NCBI GenBank assembly: GCA_039916225.1
Contig: JBDSLU010000330.1
Location: 1 to 30,513 of the forward strand
Length of the DNA: 30,513 bases
Direction: 5' to 3'
Source of the DNA: JBDSLU01 sp039916225
GTDB taxonomy: Bacteria > Acidobacteriota > Vicinamibacteria > Vicinamibacterales > Vicinamibacteraceae
The notes beneath the pieces are model-generated. The model made no database searches. It saw only the letters and a program-made list of their open reading frames with translations, and was not told the origin of the DNA. The stretch's first letter is position 1, and each line of letters starts with the position of its first letter. A program made the translations under genes and the position numbers. Shown here in pieces: positions 16,913-24,446 of this stretch.

Positions 16913-17919
16913 CGTGGCACTACGCGGAGGGTGGCGCGCAGCACGGGCCGGTCGACGACGCTGAGTTCGACCGCCTGATCGCCGCCGGCGTCGTCACCCC
17001 CGAGACGCTCGTCTGGCGGGCCGGCATGGCCGGCTGGCAGCCGCTCCGCGAGGCGCGAGGGCTGCAACTGCACAGCCCGGCCGTCGTCCAGCCGGCACCC
17101 GCGTTCGCGTCCCAGGCGCCTCCGCAGCCGACCATCGATCCCGACGCCGCTTACGCGCGGATCGTCGCCGAGGACCGGCGCGTCCGGGTCATCGACAGCC
17201 TGCGCCGCGGCTGGGATCTCGTCTTCGCGGATCCTGGTCAGTCGATCGGCGTGAGCGCGCTCGTCATGCTGACGATCATCGGCGCCGGCCTGATCCCGTG
17301 CGCCGGCAGCATCGCGCAGCTCATCGCGACCGGTCCGCTCATCGGCGGCTGGTATCTCTACTTCCTCAAGCGCATCCGCGGCCAGCCGACCGAATGGGGT
17401 GATGCGTGGGCGGGCTTCTCGTCGCCGATGTTGACGCAGCTCGTGCTCCAGTACATCGTCGCGACGGTGGCCAGCTTCGCCCTGATGATCCCGACCATGG
17501 TCGCGGTCTTCGTGCTGTTCTTCAGCACCGTGGCCGCGGCGTCCGTGGACGAGCGCCTGGCGCCGCTCGCGCTGCTGCCCATCGTCGGGCTGATGCTCGT
17601 CACGCTGGCCGCCTTCGCCTACCTGACCATCGCCTGGATCTTCGCGCTGCCGCTGATCATCGACAAGCAGCTCCCCTTCTGGCCGGCGACGAAACTCAGC
17701 TGGCGCGTGGCCAACCGGCAGCTGCTGCCGCTGCTCGGCCTGCTGCTGCTGTCCGGGCTCGTCTATCTCGTCGGCGTCCTCGCCCTCTGCGTCGGCGTCC
17801 TGGTCGCCCTGCCGATCTGTGTCGCGGCACTGGCCTATACCTACGAGGATCTCTTCGGCGAGCCCCACCAGGCCATGGCCGAGCACGTCGGGCGCATGGA
17901 GATCGACGCTCGGGCGTAG
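16909..17919 (+). CDS. GYF_2-domain membrane protein (second of a tandem pair)
   Basis: The 336-residue protein is a diverged paralogue of the preceding one. The N-terminal GYF_2 module (WHYAEGGAQHGPVDDAEFDRLI, TLVWRAGMAGWQPL) is nearly the same. The linker is much shorter (about 55-75), and the C-terminal membrane region (about 95-320) again has five or six helices with LPFWPATKLSWRVANRQLL at the matching place. The start overlaps the previous stop in ATGA (16909-16912), so the two are translationally coupled and may form a heteromeric complex. The function is unknown. Confidence 0.83.
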   Translation: MTWHYAEGGAQHGPVDDAEFDRLIAAGVVTPETLVWRAGMAGWQPLREARGLQLHSPAVVQPAPAFASQAPPQPTIDPDAAYARIVAEDRRVRVIDSLRRGWDLVFADPGQSIGVSALVMLTIIGAGLIPCAGSIAQLIATGPLIGGWYLYFLKRIRGQPTEWGDAWAGFSSPMLTQLVLQYIVATVASFALMIPTMVAVFVLFFSTVAAASVDERLAPLALLPIVGLMLVTLAAFAYLTIAWIFALPLIIDKQLPFWPATKLSWRVANRQLLPLLGLLLLSGLVYLVGVLALCVGVLVALPICVAALAYTYEDLFGEPHQAMAEHVGRMEIDARA

Positions 17920-17928
17920 ACTGGCCGT

Positions 17929-18174
17929 ATGGCCCGCGGCTGGGAGAGCAAGTCCGTCGAGGATCAGCAGGACGCCGCCGAGCGCGAGCGCGCCCTCCGT
18001 CAGGCGCCGGGGATGAGCGAGGCCGACAAGAGCCGCGCCCAGCAACGCGAAGGGCTGCGACTGGCCCGCGTCCGCACCCTCGCCACTCTGCAGGCCGCGT
18101 GCAATCCGCGGCACCGGGCGATGCTCGAGGAAACGCTGGCGCATCTCGACACGCAGCTCAGCGCGCTCGAATAG
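17929..18174 (+). CDS. small conserved-looking charged protein
   Basis: This 81-residue, highly charged and probably all-helical protein begins MARGWESKSVEDQQ. I believe this opening is shared by small hypothetical proteins in other acidobacteria, but that is memory, not a search. There is no signal peptide or membrane segment. It begins 9 bases after the second GYF_2 gene and is likely part of the same transcript. The codon usage is like its neighbours. Its last codons are duplicated just downstream as part of a 29-base repeat. Confidence 0.7.
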   Translation: MARGWESKSVEDQQDAAERERALRQAPGMSEADKSRAQQREGLRLARVRTLATLQAACNPRHRAMLEETLAHLDTQLSALE

Positions 18175-18229
18175 CGGCGCGCGCGACACTTGCGCTCGAA
18201 CAGCGGCGCGCGCGCCACCGCGCTCGAAC
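18163..18229. repeat. 29-bp direct repeat duplicating the 3' end of the small gene
   Basis: A 23-base block, GCGCTCGAATAGCGGCGCGC plus GCG, at 18163-18185 contains the last codons and stop of the small gene. It recurs at 18192-18214 with one change, and its first 10 bases recur again at 18220-18229. The period is 29 then 28 bases. Confidence 0.8.
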
Positions 18230-18394
18230 TTCCAATTTCCAACGACCAACTCTCAAGGCATTCCCAACCGCCACCTTCCAACCGCATGAGTTTGGCGTCA
18301 GCCAGGCGTCTCGGGAGTTGGGCGTTGGGCGTGCCTTGGGAGTTTGGAAATTGGAAGTTGGGAGTTCGGAGTTCGGAGTTGGGAATTGGGAGTT
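18227..18394. repeat. heptamer-phased inverted array A at a convergent junction
   Basis: The left arm (18227-18280) is made of 7-base units such as AACTTCC, AATTTCC, AACGACC and AACTCTC. The right arm (18313-18394) is made of complementary units such as GGGAGTT, GGAAGTT, CGGAGTT and GGGAATT. AACTTCCAATTTCCAA (18227-18242) is an exact reverse complement of 18344-18359. The array fills the gap between the small gene (plus) and the second dehydrogenase (minus). No ORF with coding character covers it. A bidirectional terminator or a mobile non-autonomous repeat are both possible. Confidence 0.8.
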
Positions 18395-18429
18395 GCGGCG
18401 GGCCGCGCGTGACGGCGGCCGCGCCGCCG

Positions 18430-19875
18430 TCAGTTCGCCGAGCCGCCAGCCGGCGCCGGCACGAGACGCGCGATGCGATCGGGCTGGTTGAAAGCCACGT
18501 AGACGTAGCCGTCGGGACCGACGACCATGTCGCGCAGCCGACCGACGTCCTTGAACAGGACTTCCTGGTGGGTGACCTTCTCGCCGGTCAACTCCAGACG
18601 ACGCAGCTCCTGGAAGGCCAGCGAGCCGAGCAGGACGTTGCCCTTCCACTGCGGGAACTTGTCGCCCGCGTAGAACGCCACCGACGACACCGCCAGCGAC
18701 GGCGTCCAGTAGGTGATGGGCTGCTCCATCCCCTCCTTGGCCGTGATCGCGTCACCCCACGGCGTGCCGTTGTAGTTCATGCCGTAGGTGATGATCGGCC
18801 AGCCGTAGTTGCGGCCCGGGCGGATGATGTTCAGCTCGTCGCCGCCGCGCGGCCCGTGCTCGACTTCCCAGACGACGCCGGTCGCGGCGTTGATCGTCAG
18901 CCCCTGCGGGTTGCGGTTGCCGTAGGTGTAGATCGACGCCATCGCCGGCGGCTTGCCGACGAACGGGTTGTCCTTCGGAATGGAGCCGTCCTCGTTGACG
19001 CGGTGCACCTTGCCGTTGGGGCGGTTCAGCTCCTGCGCGTGCGGCCCTTGGCCGCGCTCGCCGATGCTGAAGAAGATGTGGCCCTTGCGGTCGAACACGA
19101 TGCGGTCGCCGAAGTGGTTCGGGCCGACCAGGTAGAGATCGGCGGGCGCCTTGAAGATGTCCTGGACCTCGACGAAGGCGTTGCCCTTCAGCTTGCCGCG
19201 GACGATCTTCGTCATCGCACTGCCGTCGGCCCCCGGATCGCTGAACGACAGGTAGATCCAGCCGTTCTTGGCGTAGTCGGGGTGAACGGCGACGTCGAGC
19301 AGGCCGCCCTGACCCTTGTCGAGCACGGTCGGCGTGCCGGTGACGGCGTCCGGGGCGAGCTGGCCCTTGTCGATGATCCGCAGCCGGCCAGCCTTCTCGG
19401 TCACGAGGATGCGGCCGTCCGGCAGGAAGTCGACGGCCCACGGCGCCGTGACGCCCTCGGCTACTGTCTCGAGGCGGAAGGTCGCCTTCTCGCTCTTCAC
19501 CACGACGTTGGCGGTGGGCTTGTTGAAGGTGGTCTTCTCGCGCGTCGCGCGAGCGCCCTGCTCGCGGATGTAGATGACCATCGCGCGCACTTCCTGCGGC
19601 GACAGCACCGCTTCGAAGGGCGGCATGCCGCCGGGGTTGCCCTTCTGGATCATCCGCGCCAGATCGGCGTCGGCGCCGCCGAACTGCCACGTGTCGTCGA
19701 CGAGGCTGCCGAACTGCGCCCCTTCGAGTTTGGGACCGTGACAGCTGGAGCAGAGCTCGCCATAGAGCTTGCCGATTTCCCGCTCGGGCGGTGGGGGCTG
19801 CTGGGCGGCCAGGTAGACGCCGGACGCGGCGACGCCGAGGCCGACGATGAGGGCCAGGTTGCGAACAGTCTTCAT
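18430..19875 (-). CDS. PQQ-dependent sugar dehydrogenase fused to an N-terminal cytochrome c domain (copy 2)
   Basis: The 481-residue enzyme has a signal peptide (about 1-25) and a cytochrome c domain with CSSCH at 42-46 and likely axial Met84 in GGMPPFEA. The sugar dehydrogenase propeller carries GLLDVAVHPDYAKNGWIYLSF, FFSIGERGQG, KVHRVNEDGSIPKDNPFVG, NRNPQGLTINA, EHGPRGGDELNII and NYGWPIITYGMNYNGTPW. It has the same order and total length as the copy at 10421-11866 but clearly different sequence, so the duplication is old. The ATG at 19875 is set by the signal peptide, with GGAG (19883-19880) 4 bases upstream. It is divergent from the ADOP permease; upstream frame to 20073 is spacer. Confidence 0.92.
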   Translation of the reverse strand: MKTVRNLALIVGLGVAASGVYLAAQQPPPPEREIGKLYGELCSSCHGPKLEGAQFGSLVDDTWQFGGADADLARMIQKGNPGGMPPFEAVLSPQEVRAMVIYIREQGARATREKTTFNKPTANVVVKSEKATFRLETVAEGVTAPWAVDFLPDGRILVTEKAGRLRIIDKGQLAPDAVTGTPTVLDKGQGGLLDVAVHPDYAKNGWIYLSFSDPGADGSAMTKIVRGKLKGNAFVEVQDIFKAPADLYLVGPNHFGDRIVFDRKGHIFFSIGERGQGPHAQELNRPNGKVHRVNEDGSIPKDNPFVGKPPAMASIYTYGNRNPQGLTINAATGVVWEVEHGPRGGDELNIIRPGRNYGWPIITYGMNYNGTPWGDAITAKEGMEQPITYWTPSLAVSSVAFYAGDKFPQWKGNVLLGSLAFQELRRLELTGEKVTHQEVLFKDVGRLRDMVVGPDGYVYVAFNQPDRIARLVPAPAGGSAN

Positions 19876-20064
19876 AGAACTCCGGAGCTTAGCATGGTGG
19901 TCTGACCGGCTGGCCGGCTCTCGGCAGGCGTTCGAATCCGCACAACCCGGATCGCCAACGGACACGCGGCCGGACCGAGACACCGCGGGCGTCCTGTCTA
20001 TCAGGGGTTTACGACGGTCGCCGGCGGGGTGCGACTGGCACGCCCCTCGCACTGGCACGCCGAC

Positions 20065-22590
20065 ATGACGCACCTGCTGGCCGACCTGCGCCTCGCCGCC
20101 CGGAGCCTCCTCCGCGCGCCACTGTTCGTCGCCGTCGCGGTCGCCTCGATCGCCCTCGGGGTGGGCGCGAGCACGGCCGTGTTCACGCTGCTCGACCAGG
20201 TCGCGTTACGCGGCCTGCCGGTCGTGCGTCCCAGCGAGCTGGTCCAGCTGTCGTCCCAGGACACCGAATCGTACGGCGGCGGCCTCGGCAACGGCACCGA
20301 GCTGTCGTGGCCGATGTATCGCGACCTGCGCGACCGCGCTACCGGCTTCGACGGGCTGTTCGGCCGGTCCTGGGCGTCCCTCCATGTCGGGCACGCCGGC
20401 CGCACCGAGCGCGTCGACGGCGAGCTGGTGTCGGGCTCCTACTTCACCGTGCTCGGTCTCGCCCCGGCCGCCGGCCGGCTGATGACGGCCGACGACGACG
20501 TGAAGCCGAGCGGGCACGCGGTCACGGTGCTCGCCTACGACTACTGGCAGCGGCGCTTCGCCGGGCGCACCGACGTCATCGGCCAGGCCATCACCGTCAA
20601 CGGCCATCCGATGACAGTCATTGGCGTCGCGCCGCGCGGCTTCTTCGGCCTCGAGATGGCGACGCCGGCCGACGTCTTCCTGCCGTTGACGATGCAACCG
20701 CAGGTCGGCCCGCCGTGGCTGAAACTGGAGACCCGTCGCTTCCGCTGGGTGCAGGTCTTTGGCCGGCTGGCGAACGGGATGACGCCGGCGTCGGTCGCCG
20801 CTCGCCTCGGCCCGCTCTACGCGACGATCCTCGCCGACGAGGTGCGCGACGCGGCCTTCACCAGCGCCTCGGCCGAGACCCGGCGCGCCTTCCTGGCCGG
20901 GCGGCTCAGCGTGCTGCCGGCGCCGCAGGGGCCGGCCATCCTGCGCGCGTCGCTCGATCGGCCCTTGCGGCTCCTGATGGCGGTGGCCTTCGGCGTGCTG
21001 TTGATCGCCTGCGCCAACGTCGCCAACCTGCTGATCGCCCGCGGCGTCTCCCGCCAGCGCGAACTGGCGCTGCGCGTCGCGCTCGGCGCCGGTCGGGCCC
21101 GGTTGACGTGGCTGCTGCTCGCCGAGGCGATCCTCGTCGCGGTCGCCGGCAGCGTCGTCGGCTTGGTGCTTGCCTCGTGGGGCGTCTCGTTCCTGGTCGC
21201 GACCTTCACGCAGAGCGACGTCGCCTCGCCGGTGCGCACGACCGCCGACGCCCGCATCCTGGCCTTCACCATCGCCATCACGGCGCTGACCGCGATCGTC
21301 TCCGGCCTCGTCCCGGCGCTGCGGGCGCTGCCCTCGTCGCTCGCTCCGGCGCTGAAGTCCGCTGGCGGCGGCGTCGTGCGCGAACAGCCGCGGCTGCGGC
21401 GCACGCTGGTCGCGGTTCAGGTCGGCCTCTCGTTCCTGATGCTGGCGGCGTCCGGGCTGTTCGTCCGCACCCTCGACAACCTGCAGCGCGCCCCGTCCGG
21501 GCTAGCCGTCGATCACGTGCTGTCGTTCCAGGTGTCACCGGACGCCAGCGCGTATTCGCCGGCTCGCAGCGTGCAGTTCGTCGACACCCTGCTGCTCCGG
21601 CTGCGGGCGCTGCCCGGCGTAAACGCGGCTGGCATCGCCACCGTCGGCATCCTGGAGGGCGGCGGCTGGAGCATGGACTTCACCGTCGAAGGCTTCACGC
21701 CGAAGCCCGGCGAGAGCGCCAGTTCGATGGCCAACGCGATCACGCCCGGCTTCTTCGAGGTGCTGAAAGTGCCGCTGCGCCTCGGCCGCGCCTTCGACGT
21801 GCACGACCGCCGGCCGCCGGCGACCGAGGCGAAGGACGGGCCGTACCGGCACGCGATCGTCAACGACACGTTCGTGACGCGCTATCTCGGCGGGCGCGAT
21901 CCGATCGGCCGCCACATCGGGTTCGGATCGAACCCGGGCACGGAGATGCCGATCGAGATCGTCGGCGTGGTCCCGGATACCAAGTACATGGGCGTCCGCG
22001 AGACACCGCGAGCGCAGATCTTCCTGCCCGCCTTCGAATCGGACGGCATCGGCGACGCGGTGTTCTACGTGCGCACCTCGGGCGAACCCGACGCCTTCAC
22101 CGCGGCAGCGCGGCGCGAAGTGGCCGCGCTCGACCCGGGGCTGGCGGTCTTCAACATCGCCTCACTCGACCAGCGCGTCGCGCGGTCGCTCCGCAACGAG
22201 CGGCTGCTCGCCAGCCTGTCGACGGCGTTCGCGGCGCTGGCGACACTGCTGGCGATGGTGGGCGTCTACGGCGTGATGGCCTACACCGTCTCCAAGCGCT
22301 CGCGTGAGATCGGGATCCGCATCGCGCTGGGCGCGCGCGCGTCGCAGGTGGCGGGGCGGATCGTGCGGGAGGCGGGCCTGCTCGTCGCGACCGGCCTGGC
22401 GCTGTCGGCGCCGCTCGTCTGGTGGCTCGGACGCTACGTCCGCTCGCAGCTCTACGGCATCGAGCCGGCCGACCCCTGGACGCTGCTGCTCGCCGCGACC
22501 GGCATGATCGCGGTCGCCGCGCTCGCCGCGGGCATCCCGGCCCGTCGCGCCGCGCACGTCGATCCGATGACGGCGCTCAGGGATGAGTAA
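20065..22590 (+). CDS. ADOP-type duplicated ABC transporter permease (MacB/FtsX family)
   Basis: The 841-residue protein has two MacB-like halves. Residues 1-45 hold the first membrane helix (LRLAARSLLRAPLFVAVAVA). A periplasmic MacB_PCD domain extends to about 290. The first FtsX core spans about 305-428 (CANVANLLIARGVSRQRELALR). A second helix (about 450), second periplasmic domain (to about 700) and second FtsX core (about 710-841) follow, with SREIGIRIALGA and the terminal PARRAAHVDPMTALRDE. This is the layout of the acidobacterial duplicated orphan permease family. No ATPase gene or PadR regulator is adjacent. Export of a small molecule or peptide is only a family guess. The ATG at 20065 starts with the usual short leader; a GTG at 20029 is possible. 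Confidence 0.93.
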   Translation: MTHLLADLRLAARSLLRAPLFVAVAVASIALGVGASTAVFTLLDQVALRGLPVVRPSELVQLSSQDTESYGGGLGNGTELSWPMYRDLRDRATGFDGLFGRSWASLHVGHAGRTERVDGELVSGSYFTVLGLAPAAGRLMTADDDVKPSGHAVTVLAYDYWQRRFAGRTDVIGQAITVNGHPMTVIGVAPRGFFGLEMATPADVFLPLTMQPQVGPPWLKLETRRFRWVQVFGRLANGMTPASVAARLGPLYATILADEVRDAAFTSASAETRRAFLAGRLSVLPAPQGPAILRASLDRPLRLLMAVAFGVLLIACANVANLLIARGVSRQRELALRVALGAGRARLTWLLLAEAILVAVAGSVVGLVLASWGVSFLVATFTQSDVASPVRTTADARILAFTIAITALTAIVSGLVPALRALPSSLAPALKSAGGGVVREQPRLRRTLVAVQVGLSFLMLAASGLFVRTLDNLQRAPSGLAVDHVLSFQVSPDASAYSPARSVQFVDTLLLRLRALPGVNAAGIATVGILEGGGWSMDFTVEGFTPKPGESASSMANAITPGFFEVLKVPLRLGRAFDVHDRRPPATEAKDGPYRHAIVNDTFVTRYLGGRDPIGRHIGFGSNPGTEMPIEIVGVVPDTKYMGVRETPRAQIFLPAFESDGIGDAVFYVRTSGEPDAFTAAARREVAALDPGLAVFNIASLDQRVARSLRNERLLASLSTAFAALATLLAMVGVYGVMAYTVSKRSREIGIRIALGARASQVAGRIVREAGLLVATGLALSAPLVWWLGRYVRSQLYGIEPADPWTLLLAATGMIAVAALAAGIPARRAAHVDPMTALRDE

Positions 22591-22596
22591 GCGCCC

Positions 22597-22737
22597 AACT
22601 CCCAACTCCCAACTCCCGATCTCCAACTTCCAAGGCACACCCGACGCCCAACTCCCAACGCCCAACGTCCAATTCCCACACAGCGGGATCCTTGGACGTT
22701 GGCAGTTGGCAGTTGGAGCTGGGAGTTGGCAGTTTGA
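22597..22737. repeat. heptamer-phased inverted array B at a convergent junction
   Basis: The left arm starts with three exact AACTCCC units (22597-22617), then AACTTCC, AACGCCC, AACGTCC and AATTCCC. The right arm (22692-22737) is complementary (GGACGTT, GGCAGTT twice, GGAGTT). CCAACGTCCAA (22662-22672) pairs perfectly with TTGGACGTTGG (22692-22702) around a 19-base loop. The array fills the space between the ADOP permease (plus) and the CE15-like esterase (minus). Confidence 0.8.
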
Positions 22738-22747
22738 GTTCGCGAGG

Positions 22748-24304
22748 CTACGGCGCGGAAGGCGCCGCAGGCACGGCGTGCGCGCGGCCGAGCATCTTGT
22801 CGGCCCACGGAATGAAGTGCTTCCAGTTGGGCTGATCGGTGTGGCCGCCGTCGTGCTGCCGCCACGCCAGCTGCCCGCCGATCTGGGTGTTCACCGGCGG
22901 CATCTTCTCGGTCGCGTAGTCATCCGTGCGTCCCAGATCCTTGACCCCGAGCAGGCGGAAGGCCGGCTGCGCGCCGATCGCGGCCATGAAGCTGCCCTGC
23001 TGATCGAGCCACTTGGCGTCGCCCTTCTCGGGCACGCCGTAGCTGATGTAGGTCGGTCGCGGCGCGCACAGGGCGATGAGCTCGTGCGCGTCGACCGGGA
23101 TGTCGCCGGCGTTCTTGCTGCCGAAGGTGGCCTCGCTGGCGCCGTACTTCAGGAAGTTGCCGGCCATCCAGTGGAACTGACCGCTGGCGGTGAGGTTCTC
23201 GACGGCCTCGCCGAAGTGACGGCGGTGCAGCTTGGCGCCGCCCTCGCCGGACGAGCCGACCAGGACCACCGCGAAGCGCGGCTCGAAGGCCATCGTCACG
23301 AGCGCCGCCTTGCCGTAACGCGACACGCCGTCGATGCCGACGCGCTTGGCGTCGAGCGTCTTGTCGGTCTCGACGTAGTCGAGCGCGCGCGCCGCGCCCC
23401 ACGACCAGGCGCGCAGCGAGCCCCAGTCCTCGGGCTTGCGGCGCTGGCCCTTGTTGACCAGGCCGATGATGCCCTTGGTCAGGCCGGCACCGTTGTCGGC
23501 CTGGATGCTGGCCGGGTTGACGAAGGCGTAGGCCCAGCCCGCTTCGATCAGCTGCTGCGTGCCGGGCGGATCCTCACCGGGCGCCGGCGGAGGAACCGGC
23601 CGGCCGAAGAAATCGAGGGCCGGCGAACCCGGGGGGCCGGGCAGCTGGCCGCCGCGGAACATCATCATCACCGGCACGGGCTTGCTCGGTTTGTTGGCCA
23701 CAGGGGCCGGCTGGACGAGGATGACCGAGATGTCGACCGTGATGTCCGGGGCGGCCGAGTTGTCGACGTGTCCGACCAGCTTGCGCGCGAGGACCGGCGT
23801 CGACCCGATCGTCGTGTTCACCGTTTCAGAGACCGACCACGTGACCTTCGGCACGTCCTTCGGGATGCGCCCGACGACCTCGCGCTCGAAGTCCTCCATG
23901 AGTTCGTGGCGCCGCGTCTCCCACTGCGCCTTGGTCGTGACCTTGGTGCCGTTCTTCAGCACCATCAGCTCGGGCAGCTTCGGGTAGGGGTTGGCCTGCG
24001 CTTCATCGTAGTTGGCCGGGTTGGGCTGCGACTCGTTGGCGTTGCGGCCCGGCCGCAGCGCCTTGATGCCCAACTGCTCCATCATCTGGGCGTGATCGGC
24101 CCGGCTCTCCTCCTGGAGCTTGGCGCGGGCCGCCTGCTGTTCGGGCGTCAAGGGCGGCGGGCCCTGCGGTGCGGCCGGAGCCGGCGCGGGCGCTTGCACC
24201 GGCGTGGAGGCGGCCGGGGCTGATTGCCCGGCCACGGTGACGGCCGCCAGGGCGACCGCGGTGAGGGTCGCCGAGGCGGCGACCAGGCGGATGTGGAGTC
24301 GCAT
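22748..24304 (-). CDS. CE15-like glucuronoyl esterase
   Basis: CE15 enzymes cut the ester between lignin alcohols and 4-O-methylglucuronate on xylan. The 518-residue protein has a signal peptide (1-26), a Pro/Ala linker and a Glu-rich helix, then the hydrolase domain. The catalytic set is Ser328 in DGVSRYGKA, an acid at Glu354 (SSGEGGAK) and His488 (QHDGGHTDQP). FHWMAGNF and IPVDAHELIALCAPRP also match the family closely. The ATG at 24304 fits the signal peptide; GGAG lies 10 bases upstream. The open frame extends to 24424 but that part lies in the hairpin spacer. It is divergent from a CE7-like esterase, which supports a hemicellulose role. Activity on other esters cannot be excluded. Confidence 0.87.
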   Translation of the reverse strand: MRLHIRLVAASATLTAVALAAVTVAGQSAPAASTPVQAPAPAPAAPQGPPPLTPEQQAARAKLQEESRADHAQMMEQLGIKALRPGRNANESQPNPANYDEAQANPYPKLPELMVLKNGTKVTTKAQWETRRHELMEDFEREVVGRIPKDVPKVTWSVSETVNTTIGSTPVLARKLVGHVDNSAAPDITVDISVILVQPAPVANKPSKPVPVMMMFRGGQLPGPPGSPALDFFGRPVPPPAPGEDPPGTQQLIEAGWAYAFVNPASIQADNGAGLTKGIIGLVNKGQRRKPEDWGSLRAWSWGAARALDYVETDKTLDAKRVGIDGVSRYGKAALVTMAFEPRFAVVLVGSSGEGGAKLHRRHFGEAVENLTASGQFHWMAGNFLKYGASEATFGSKNAGDIPVDAHELIALCAPRPTYISYGVPEKGDAKWLDQQGSFMAAIGAQPAFRLLGVKDLGRTDDYATEKMPPVNTQIGGQLAWRQHDGGHTDQPNWKHFIPWADKMLGRAHAVPAAPSAP

Positions 24305-24392
24305 AGGATGAGGTCTCCGTGCCGCCCCGCGTGCCGGCGCCGCGACGCGCCCAGCGTCGCGAATAGCAGCCGGCGCGCCCAGAGGGCGGCCC

Positions 24393-24418
24393 GCGGCCGC
24401 GCGCGAGAGCGCGGCCGC
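24393..24418. terminator. perfect 10-bp GC hairpin between divergent esterase genes
   Basis: GCGGCCGCGC (24393-24402) and GCGCGGCCGC (24409-24418) pair fully around loop GCGAGA. The hairpin is 28 bases before the CE7-like start and 88 bases before the CE15-like start. Because both genes read away from it, it may be a leader or promoter element instead of a terminator. Confidence 0.45.
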
Positions 24419-24419
24419 C

Positions 24420-24433
24420 AACAAACATTTGTT
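24420..24433. promoter_or_regulatory. AT-rich operator-like dyad before the CE7-like gene
   Basis: AACAAA-CA-TTTGTT is a 6-2-6 dyad in an otherwise very GC-rich spacer. It directly follows the 10-bp hairpin and ends 13 bases before the ATG at 24447. Position and symmetry suit a repressor site. Confidence 0.45.
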
Positions 24434-24446
24434 TCAGTCTACGACT

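Noticed and set aside
18227..18394. Possible CRISPR array
   Set aside because: Units are 7 bases with no unique spacers of constant length, and no cas gene is present.
18190..19905. 571-residue plus-strand ORF running through array A and opposite the second dehydrogenase
   Set aside because: Its first part translates heptamer repeats and the remainder is a shadow of the dehydrogenase; no recognisable domain.
19927..19941. tRNA T-arm-like GCGTTCGAATCCGC
   Set aside because: No acceptor, D or anticodon arm can be built around it; chance match in the divergent spacer.
19876..20064. Regulatory site in the divergent spacer between the second dehydrogenase and the ADOP permease
   Set aside because: No dyad, repeat or promoter boxes beyond the dehydrogenase ribosome site could be supported.
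22583..24223. 546-residue plus-strand ORF through array B and opposite the CE15-like gene
   Set aside because: Shadow composition and repeat-derived start; the minus strand carries the catalytic triad.
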